Below the pieces are notes generated by a model. The model searched no databases, was not told the origin of the DNA, and was given only the letters and a program-made list of their open reading frames with translations. From the NCBI GenBank assembly GCA_019022495.1, contig JAFEKR010000006.1:310001-374000 (forward strand): a stretch of 64,000 nt of DNA, read 5' to 3'. Shown here one piece after another: positions 12,370 through 20,952 of the stretch. Positions within the stretch are counted from its first letter, which is position 1; the number at the start of each line of letters is the position of its first letter. The position numbers were made by a program, and so were the translations under genes. The DNA comes from Epichloe hybrida. Taxonomy: Eukaryota > Ascomycota > Sordariomycetes > Hypocreales > Clavicipitaceae.

Positions 12370-13239
12370 AATAATATGCCCTCACGACTTCGGTACGGAC
12401 TACGGACTAGATCTTGGGCTTCGTCCAGGGCCCAGCACATATTACCAACTTTTATAGGGCGCCCTGCATGTACATACATGTATGATTACGAGTGGCCCTC
12501 ACAGTGAGCCGTTCACCCGAGAATGTGTGTGTGGAATTGGCCGGAGCCATCATCCCTCCCATCAGGGCATCCCTCCCATCGGCCCATGCACTCTTACTAG
12601 CCGGGTTTTCCATGGCAGTTCTCATGGATGCAAAGATGACTTGAGCCCGAGGACAGAATCTCGATCTCCATGTAACGGGCTTCACAGCTTTCGCCAATCA
12701 TGGAAAAAGGTTTGCAACAGGTTCCGGCCGGGGGTTTGCGTTTGCCTGCGTCCTTGGCCCCCGCACCCACCTACCTCCCACCTACCTGGCTGCATGTCCC
12801 ACGAACAGGTTGTTTGTTAGCCATGCGGGCTGACGTCTCAGGTACGCGGGGAAGTCTTTCCATCAAAGGTCTTTCAAGAAAGAATCCATCAAGAATCCAA
12901 CAAAGGTCTGTCAAGGAAGATGAGCGTATGAATCATGCGCCTGCATGCATGCGTGCGTACATCATGTAAGTCTGCCAGTCCGTACGCATTACAAATGCCG
13001 CATATCAATAATTCGCGTTGCCAGGTCAATATTGCCACAAATGGCTCGAGGCCATCATATATTGTTGACCGTTCTACGGAACACAGTGCAATGCACCCTT
13101 TGAAGTATCAACGGCCGAACAAGTGAATCAGCTCCGTGGAGCACATCTTGGCGCATCCGTCAGGTCACCACACTACGAGCATGTGATTTTTTTTCACTGC
13201 TCAAAATCGGCGCCGATGGCATCAAATCAAAGAGGAGAG

Positions 13240-13318
13240 GTCGCGCGCGCGCTTGTGTGCGTGTGCGTGTGCGTGTGCGTGTGCGTGTGCATGTGTGTGT
13301 GGAGAGAGAGAGAGGTGA
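13240..13318. repeat. Alternating GC / GT / GA microsatellites
   Basis: A CG run, then GTGTGC repeats, then GT and GA repeats in direct succession. Alternating purine-pyrimidine sequence of this kind can adopt Z-DNA; that is an inference. Confidence 0.85.
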
Positions 13319-15599
13319 GAGGAAACAACAGACTGGGACAATGTGGGGTGGAACCAGCATGCACGAGGGATGCACGAGGGATGCACGAGAGATGCAGGGT
13401 TTCGTTCTTTTTTTGCGCTGTTTGTTTTCCCTCTTATCAGCGTCCCGTTTGTGTACCCCGAAACGAAGCATCACGATAGTACAAAGGTGAAAAATTAAAG
13501 GCTTCTCCTATGTGAGATCCGGTCTAAGAATCTTGAAGATGCTCATCTGAGAAGTTCCCTTGTCTGCGCTAATCTAATAAGCAGGCAACGATTCTATCAG
13601 CTTCAGTGGGCTCCGGTCACAAAGAGGGAATTTTCTCCTTCTTCCTCTTTTTTTTTTCATGCGCCCCCCCCTGGTCACCTATGAGAATGCACATCTGCAT
13701 ATATACCGGGTTGTGTCCCGGATCATTGTGTGACAACAGCCGCCCTCGACCAAGTTCATCACAAACGCCTCTTCTTTGGAGCAAGCTCCGTCAAAACTTG
13801 ACTCGCAGCGCCTCTTGTCAGGAATTTTCCAGTGCACAGGATCCAACAAAGGATATCGGTACACAAAGGAAACAGACAGCCTCTGGACATGTCGAAGGCA
13901 GGGCGACGCCATTGGTTCGTGGCACAACATGACAGACTCCTCACGACTTCTCTCTCACCACCACCAGCCCAGACTCCAGAACAGACGCGCTCCATCTCCA
14001 TGATTGATTGCCCCGTCCAGGGTAACGAGTCATCGATTGAAAGCGAAGGAGGACCAGCATGGCACGTTGGCAAAATCACCCGCGGACCGTTCAGAATCAT
14101 GTCATTTCTCACAATTTGTCGTGACCGTTAAACGGTGACTATGACTTGAAAGATGAAAACCCCTTTTTGTTCGGTTCTTGTCTTGGGGTCAGTCAAAATG
14201 CCGGACACGACATCACTTGCCCCCCAGGGTCCCAGGAACAAGGAATCTCGACATGTGGCCACTCGCGCCTTGCATACACGCCCCATGCCGAGTCCTGCGA
14301 GGGAAGCAGCGGCAACGTTGAAATGGAATGCGCCTTTTTTTTTTTTTTCTTCCTTCCCTTTGTCTTCTTTTCTTCACAGCCAACCCTGCATGATGGTGTG
14401 ATGGGGAGTGTTCACAAGGCAGTCGGAAAGGAGGGGGGGGGTTTCATTGCAGCCAGTGACACGAACTACTCGATATTTGGGGAGTTTTGTTCCTTCTCCA
14501 CACGGGGCAGTGAGCACCCTGAATTCATGACAGCTGGTCAGCTCAGTCAGTTTGTCTCTCATCCTCGTGCCAGCATCATGGCCGACTCGCTCGTCACGGC
14601 CTTGGACACCCGTAATGTGAAGCGTATGGGGAAAGAGGCCGCCCGAGTCGGCTGGCTTGTCCCAACTTCCCGTGGTGCATCCGTGGACGTCAATTGCCGG
14701 CCAAGTTGTGATTAAGACGGGACGTGGTCATGGGGGTGGAAGCGCAGAACTTCGTCGAGTAAATCAGCAGTATTCCATCCAAGAATGTCAGTGGAGTTGA
14801 AAAAAAGAGGTATATTCATTCACCATCGAGAAACACATGGTTGTGAAAAAAAGAAAAAAGTCATTTTTGAGAAAACGCCTTTACTACCTAGCCACCGTGA
14901 ACCAACGCTGGAGAAGCCCCAAGCGTGACTCGTTGCGCCGACCTGGCCAAGGGAGGGAGGAATAGGTATATACGTGTACGGAAAATGGAGAATCACAAAA
15001 CGCTATAAACCAACCGTCGTGAGCCGAGTATTGCGCTCCCTGCCATCTTGCCTCATCTGCTTATTGACCTCCAGGATATCTTCCAAAAACATTTTGCGCG
15101 TGATAACAAGGCCCCCCCCCCCAAAAAAAAGCTCCCGACCCCTTTTTATGCAGTCGTGAGTAAAACGCCGGATGGTACTGAGGGAGGAAAATGAATAATG
15201 ATGATTTGCAAGCCGTCCGAAAGTGGTCCGTCCAATAACTCCATGCAAAAAAATATATATTCAAAAAAAAAAAGGCGAGTGATTTGGTGATAGCCAAAAA
15301 TGGACAAGCCGGCAAGTCATAGAGTTCTGTAGTCCTGAAATGCTGGCCGGCTGCTGGCTTGAGGTGTCATCTTTGTATATCAAGACGGCCATGTCACTTG
15401 GTCGATCCATCGAAAATTGCCGTCATGTGGGAGCTGGATCTCATGCGTGATCAAGGCGCGTATGTGACGAGGAGGAGGTCTGGCATCATGGTTTAAAGGT
15501 GTGGTTGGTGATGGAAAAATAGGACTCGGCAACCGTCATGATCGTGCCCATGTCCCAAACTTCTGCTGGTGGTTCGGCTGCTCGGCCTATGATTCTCTC

Positions 15600-17048
15600 C
15601 TAACGTCTGCCGAGCTTCAAAAGGCGGGTTCGAAACCACAGGACAAAGGCGGTCCAAACACCTGCAGTCTTGCGCTTGGCTGTCTTGGTCCTCTTGTGTG
15701 GTGAGGTGAAATGGACCTTGTCGGCTCGAGTAGGAGAACTCTGTCCGTCGTGGGTGCTGTTGTAGCCATGGGTAGAAAAGTCGATCTTTTCTTGTGCTTG
15801 GTCGAATACCGCATCTTGTTTCCTCGATGTTGTGATTCGAATGTCCGTACCACTTGACATGGTGCTGCTGGAGACGCTGTCGTTGCCTCCACTTCCCTTG
15901 CGAAGACGAGAGTGCGTCTTTTCCATCCGGTGGGCCTCCCTGTTTTCCGCGCGCTCTTGTTTGCGATGCTGCTCTCGTGCGTACTTTTCTTCTTTGGCCC
16001 GCTCTTTGGCCTCGAACTTGCGACGAGCCTCGCGAACCTGCTCTTGGTGAGTCGACGTGTCGACCTCACTTCGAGAGCGCATGCGAAACCTGCCCATGTC
16101 CAGCGAGTTGCGCAAGGGCGACATGGCTGATGCCGGAGACGACGTCGAATCGGTCTGTGATGAGGACAAGATTGTCGCTGCGGTTCCCAAAGGAGCCGTG
16201 GATGACAGCGGCGAGTCCGCTGCCACAGAGGACACGGTGCTCGGATTGAGCTCCGACTTGCTCTGATTCACAGATGCGGTGCCGAGCGGCCGAGCCTGCG
16301 CCGAGCTAGAACGCGTCGCAGAGATTCGTGCCGTCTGGTTTCCATCCGAGATTGAGCTGGTGCGCTGGCTAGCGAGAGATGGACGACGGTGGTTGGGGTG
16401 CTGGAAGTAGGCCGACTGGTAGAGAGCAGGCCGAGGTGTCGTCGAGGCGGAATGGAAGGACGGGTATGGGTCAATGTCGTCGTCGTCCTCGGTGATGGTG
16501 GAGGAGTATCCGGTAGTGATCCCGTTCTCAAAGGACGCTCTCGAATTCGCATACAACAGAGGCGGCGTAGAGGTGTAGGGTGTCTGCTGGAAGGGGTGAA
16601 CAAAGGTGCTGCCATTGCGGCCGCTCGTGGTGGTCGCAATGGACGAGGTGTGGGAGTTGCCACTTGTCGACCGCACATGCGAATATTTGGATCGCGCTCC
16701 TTCCCTTCCCGCCGCCAGTGCTCCTGCCCCGTGACCACCAACCCCAGCAATGTCCGTGGCCGAAAGCGAGAAGCTCACGTCACGTCCAGACCGTGTGCTG
16801 GCAAACGCTGGTGCTGAATAATGATAGGATCCGTCACTATCATAAGTGCCGAAATCAGGGCCAGCGGCGAAACCCGGCGAGGGCTGATCATCCCACCCGC
16901 GGTCGAGGTCGAGTGACGACTCTCGATCCGAGTGGGAGTGCAGCTTCTTGAGAATGGGCTTGACCACCGTTCGACCTCGCGATTTGGAGGTTTTACCTGT
17001 GCTTGTGGAATGGCCGAAAACACCCGCATGGATCTTCCCGGACGTCAT
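15600..17048 (-). CDS. Ser/Thr-rich disordered protein, unknown function
   Basis: One uninterrupted frame of 482 aa from ATG 17048 with ordinary coding composition. I do not recognise a domain. Residues 1-330 are Ser/Thr-rich and probably disordered; early on is a basic patch (KSRGRTVVKPILKKLHSHSD). Around residues 335-390 is a highly charged, probably helical segment (QVREARRKFEAKERAKEEKY and on). The protein ends with a short basic-aromatic motif, AGVWTAFVLWFRTRLLKLGRR without its first Ala, which could be an amphipathic membrane-binding helix. The upstream region is rich in CAA/CAG-type triplets. It could be a polarity or cortical adaptor, but nothing proves that. Confidence 0.6.
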   Translation of the reverse strand: MTSGKIHAGVFGHSTSTGKTSKSRGRTVVKPILKKLHSHSDRESSLDLDRGWDDQPSPGFAAGPDFGTYDSDGSYHYSAPAFASTRSGRDVSFSLSATDIAGVGGHGAGALAAGREGARSKYSHVRSTSGNSHTSSIATTTSGRNGSTFVHPFQQTPYTSTPPLLYANSRASFENGITTGYSSTITEDDDDIDPYPSFHSASTTPRPALYQSAYFQHPNHRRPSLASQRTSSISDGNQTARISATRSSSAQARPLGTASVNQSKSELNPSTVSSVAADSPLSSTAPLGTAATILSSSQTDSTSSPASAMSPLRNSLDMGRFRMRSRSEVDTSTHQEQVREARRKFEAKERAKEEKYAREQHRKQERAENREAHRMEKTHSRLRKGSGGNDSVSSSTMSSGTDIRITTSRKQDAVFDQAQEKIDFSTHGYNSTHDGQSSPTRADKVHFTSPHKRTKTAKRKTAGVWTAFVLWFRTRLLKLGRR

Positions 17049-18268
17049 TTTGAGGCCGAGTCAGCGAGCGTCAGCTTCGCGGGCGGCGGTTGTCGAGTCT
17101 TGTTGCTCTTGTTTTTGTTGTTGTCGCTGCTGCTGCCGTCGTCGATGTTGAAGAGGTGTCGTGGCGGGCAATGCTGCTGGGTCTGGATTCCAGGTCTCAC
17201 GAACAGCAACGGTGGCAGCACAACTCTCACTCACTCCATCCCCGTATGCAGCTTGTTGTTGTGGTTGCTGTTGTTTTGTCGCTCAGAGTTACACAGAAAC
17301 GCCCTCGAATGAACACAAGCGCATTGACCCGGACTCTGCAAACAATTCGCAGCGATCGAGGCTCACCAAGAAACACGATGGCTAACAAGTCAAAAACAAG
17401 GGAAACAGATTCGAGATGACAAAGAGAGTAAGCAAGCAAATAGCCGGTCGAGGTGTTCGGGAACGGGAAGACAATGTGCTAATGAGCATCCAGCAAACAC
17501 CCGCTTGCGAACGTGTGTTGTGGGGGATGGGGGGCCCGGGCCAGCCACTACTAACTAGGACGAACACGACAAGGGGGGTTGTTGCTTGGCGGAATCCTTT
17601 GTTGCCTCGGGAGAGTCAATGGCCCAGGCTGCCGATTACGACGGCTGGTGTGGCGAAGAAGCGGTGTTCTGTTGTCGTTGTTGTTGTTGTTGTTGGCCTA
17701 CGTCTTGCAGTGCGTCTTGCAGTGTAGCGGTGCTGTCCCAGGACAGACGAGATGTGACTCCTTGCGGACAAGAACAGCATTGGAGCAATCGAGAGAGGCA
17801 AGAACAGAAGTCGAAAACGCCCACAGGGATCCAACAGGGTTTAATAAGACATCATTTGAAAAGACGGCGACGAATAAGGAGCTGCCCTCGCAATGACTTT
17901 ATAAAACGATGGCTTGAGACGACGAAGCAGCCCAGGGATTCAAAAAATGGGCTGTGGAAATAGTATGATGGTCCGGGCACACCGTCCACGTCCACAGCCT
18001 GCCGAGTGTTCCACGACGAGTGAGCCACTCACCAGTCACTGGCAGTCAGTGGTCACCACGGACTCCTGAGCCACGGTGATGATGCTGCTCTGTGTGGAGT
18101 GGGAACAGGCGGCTGGCAAAAATGGGCCTGTCTCATTAGACTTTGGCTTGGAAGCGTAATTGCCATCGATGAATCTTCATTTCGCAACACAATGTCCCAT
18201 TTCTTTGTCCTCGTCGTCTCCGTCTGGTGCAGGCGGATCCTCCGCAAGGCCGCCGTCGTCGCCGTGGG

Positions 18269-18298
18269 CACAGCACAGCACAGCACAGCACAGCACAC
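18269..18298. repeat. (CACAG)n microsatellite
   Basis: About six 5-bp units in non-coding DNA. Confidence 0.85.
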
Positions 18299-18623
18299 AG
18301 TCTCGCAACACCAGAACGGCACCATCTGATTTTCATCGTGGGGGTTCGGAGCAGAGCAGTCTGTTCTGTTTGCGGGCCTTTCTGCCTCCCAACAAGTCAG
18401 CTGGCGAGGCTGCATGCAGACGGGGTGCCGTAGCGATGCACCCGTATGTAATGCACCCGTAATGCACCCGTAATGCATCCGTACATACGGAGGGATCCGT
18501 TCCAAGATTGTTTTGCTCTGGTTGCCCCGCTGCTGCCGAGACGACGGTGGTACGGAGCATTGACATTTCGCAACCATCATTTGTTCATCAATGATCAATG
18601 TCTGCATTCACAAGCAGGCATCG

Positions 18624-18700
18624 GGCCAAGCCAGGCCAAGCCAGGCCAAGCCAGGCCAAGCCAAGCCAAGCCGAGCCGAGCCAAAGCCGAGCCAAAGCCA
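18624..18700. repeat. 10-bp GGCCAAGCCA minisatellite
   Basis: Four clean copies of GGCCAAGCCA, then decayed CCAAG/CCGAG units. Confidence 0.9.
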
Positions 18701-19076
18701 ACCAAGTGTTTTGACTTCTTGGTCATCGACTCATCGCACTACGGAGCAACGCTTCATGTCTCTGCAACCTGCAACACATGCAACAGCGGATGCACTCGGA
18801 CTCGTTCTGCATCCTGCATCTACTTCTGCTAGATAACGCGGATGGAGCACCGAGTCCTTGATGGGGATTGACCTGCATCCTGCATCTTGTCAGTAGACCA
18901 CGCGCCCGCGCATTCACCAGCCCGCACCATCCGATCTGCGTTCAATTGAGACAAGTTCCCGTTGGTTCAGCTTACATGTACAGACACAGTCAGATGGTGA
19001 TTTGATGTCATGTGGATCGCGTATCTTCTATCTCTGGTGTGGTCTGCGCCGCCTCGCACCACGTAATATGCACCAC

Positions 19077-19308
19077 TGTTGGAATCCCGCCGCAAGCGCT
19101 CAACCGCATGCAGGCAACTTGGACACTAGGACCCACCTAACTAGTTACTTTCCGGACCTTTAGTAAATGCATAGTACAGTTTATATAGGCAGATTACATA
19201 CCCCATAGTACAGGTACTTAGTTATTTAAGCTATAGTCCGCACCCTCTTACAGGGTCGGACAACTTAATAGAGGTGGTTATATTAAACCCTAGCATCGCG
19301 GTCTAATA
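19077..19308 (+). repeat. Element O 5' LTR
   Basis: 232 bp, starts TGTTGGAATCCCGCC; its end reads TAATA where the 3' LTR has CAACA. Nearly all differences from the 3' LTR are C/T or G/A transitions. I could not assign a primer-binding site in the sequence that follows (TAGTAGTAATTACG). Confidence 0.95.
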
Positions 19309-19915
19309 TAGTAGTAATTACGTAGTGTTTATAATTATTATACCTTTTCTTCTAAATTAGTACTCTTCTCTTTAAATTAATTAATCATTTAATCTTTAAA
19401 CAAATCAGTATGTACCTAGTAAAAGAGAGGCCTAATTTATTAATATTAAGATTAAGTAACCCTAGCACGCTAGGATTAAGACTACCTTTTACTAGTTTAA
19501 TAATAACACTATAAAACATCTTATAATAGCTAAGGAATCTTTAAAAGGTAATAAGCTAGCTATTAAGCTATAGGAGCCTTACTATTAGGACTTATAGTAT
19601 AAAATAGTTAAGGTAAGAGCTATTAAAGATAGAATCTAGGTCTTTATTAATCCTAATTTATAGATATAGCTAGACTACCCTCCTAAGCCTCTAATCCTTA
19701 TAGGAAATAGGACTCTAGTAAAGAGAAAGGTAATAGAAGCTATATAGAGTTAATTATCTTTAATAAAGACCTTAGGAGTTTAAATATGCTCTTATAGTAC
19801 TAGAGCTATAACTAAGAGCTTACTAGAACCTAAGGAAAGCTTGCCTAAAGATATTAAGGTAACTAAAGAGAGTTATTTTTAGTACCCTTAATAACCTAAT
19901 AATACTAAAGATAGC
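19309..19915 (+). pseudogene. Element O leader and gag, 5' piece
   Basis: AT-rich and full of stops; by position it is the leader and the start of gag. It ends at ATAGC, where element A inserted. No intact frame remains. Confidence 0.7.
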
Positions 19916-20042
19916 TGTTAAAAATAAGACCTATTTTTAGCCCTTTTCTAGTTAAAGAACCTTCTTATTACTAGCTTGCTTTGCAAGTCTGACAGCTGCA
20001 CTGCAGCTGTTAACGGTCGCGAGGGCAGCTATCAATGGCTGC

Positions 20043-20066
20043 GTCGCAGCTGTTAACAGCTGCGAC
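20043..20066. repeat. 24-nt palindrome in the element A LTR
   Basis: A perfect inverted repeat centred on GTTAAC, with core GCAGCTGTTAACAGCTGC. In B's copy at 34229-35052 the centre reads GTCAAC on the element strand, so the perfect symmetry here may be partly a by-product of RIP. Confidence 0.85.
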
Positions 20067-20145
20067 CGACCGTGTGAATGACTAATTAGTTAATTGCGTT
20101 ATGGCTACAAGTGTAGCCACAACCACGCCACTAGTAATTAGGTAA

Positions 20146-20175
20146 GCTAGGGTAACGTAAGCTAGGGTGACGTAA
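20146..20175 (+). promoter_or_regulatory. Paired TGACGTAA-type (CRE/ATF-like) sites in the LTR
   Basis: Two 15-bp units GCTAGGGTRACGTAA in tandem. The second keeps TGACGTAA; the first reads TAACGTAA, one G-to-A transition away. In B both survive at 34793-34800 and 34808-34815 (minus strand). Such sites bind CREB/ATF-type bZIP factors in fungi; a promoter role in the LTR is inferred. Confidence 0.55.
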
Positions 20176-20739
20176 GCAGGTTACCCTACACGTAACTTAC
20201 CCTATAGCTATCTTTGACAACGATTTTCTCTTTATCTAGAGGTCGTACAAAAGTTTCACATATAGCAAATTAAAGCTTAAAGATAGGGCTTTCTTTTTAT
20301 GCAAGGTTATTTTTTGGACTAAAAGTTAGTGCATACGGGTTGCTAGCTAGTATAGTGGTGAGTTGATTTTTTGGTTTTTGCATACAAATGAATTTTACGG
20401 AAAATCAAAAGTGGCCCGTAAGACCCCGTTGGCGGCCTAGATCCACTAATACGGTTGGTAGGTCTATGAGAGGAAGAAGATCTTTTCAACTAGCTAGATA
20501 GCTAGTCCTCTTAACCAACAATAGCCGCATTACCCGTACAACGTATCTAAAATTAATTCTATTGCTCTATAAGATATCATAAAAGTAATCTAAATCGAAT
20601 TCTATTAGTTGATAACTGCCACAACCTTCCGTTGCGTTGCGTTGATTGATTCAACGTTGCAGCCCTATTAGTCCCTGACTATAGAGCTTGCACCCATACA
20701 GCTATTACCAGCTGGTAACTAGCTCCCTACATTTCAATA

Positions 20740-20756
20740 GGTTATAAGCCCGGCTC
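20740..20756 (+). other. Element A primer-binding site (initiator tRNA-Met half)
   Basis: Directly after the LTR comes GGTTATAAGCCCGGCTC. With the G-to-A change reversed, it would be complementary over 12 nt to GGGCUCAUAACC in the anticodon stem-loop of fungal initiator tRNA-Met, as recalled from yeast and Neurospora. This is the Drosophila copia type of priming, which uses the 5' half of the tRNA rather than its CCA end. Confidence 0.75.
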
Positions 20757-20797
20757 TATTACTATAGATTCCTTTTAGGTCACTTTATGTACGATTA

Positions 20798-20950
20798 CAG
20801 AAGACTTCCCTTCTATAAAAAAGGAAGGATCCGCGAGATAGAAGCTTTTTCCCTTCTATAAAAAGAAATAAATTTCAAATACAGAAGACTTCCCTTCTAT
20901 AAAAAAGGAAGGACCCGCAAGATAGAAGCTTTTCCCTTCTATAAAAAGGA
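20798..20950 (+). repeat. Element A leader tandem repeats, 2 copies
   Basis: Two copies of a unit of about 84 bp, each with CTTCCCTTCTATAAAAAAGG and a second TTCCCTTCTATAAAAA, just before the gag start. Element B carries three copies at the equivalent place. Confidence 0.85.
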
Positions 20951-20952
20951 AA

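Larger units (their letters stand above)
9855..15599. other. Gene-free stretch, 5.7 kb
   Basis: No open frame here shows a domain, splice structure or convincing codon use. It includes the glycosyltransferase promoter and the 3' flank of the 482-aa gene. What it does hold is simple sequence: poly-T/poly-A runs, (GAAAC)n at 10514-10548, a 14-bp minisatellite at 11455-11502, CCAA-type repeats at 12308-12369, GT/GC-rich microsatellite at 13240-13318, and repeated TACGGAGTA and CATGTACAT motifs. Confidence 0.5.
17049..19071. other. Gene-free stretch before the retrotransposon block
   Basis: Promoter side of the 482-aa gene and the left flank of element O. It holds a trinucleotide-rich stretch (17,090-17,160), a CACAG repeat at 18269-18298 and a 10-bp minisatellite at 18624-18700, but no gene I can support. 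Base composition is normal right up to the element, so RIP has not visibly leaked out. Confidence 0.5.
19916..20739 (+). repeat. Element A 5' LTR
   Basis: 824 bp from TGTTAAAAATAAGACC to CATTTCAATA. Near its start are several CAGCTG words and a perfect 24-nt palindrome at 20043-20066; 15-bp units at 20146-20160 and 20161-20175 carry TAACGTAA and TGACGTAA. It differs from the 3' LTR by transitions only in the stretches I compared. Confidence 0.95.

Noticed and set aside
13606..14715. Possible small genes, up to 189 codons
   Set aside because: Contain homopolymer-coded Phe runs, no domain, no consistent splice sites.
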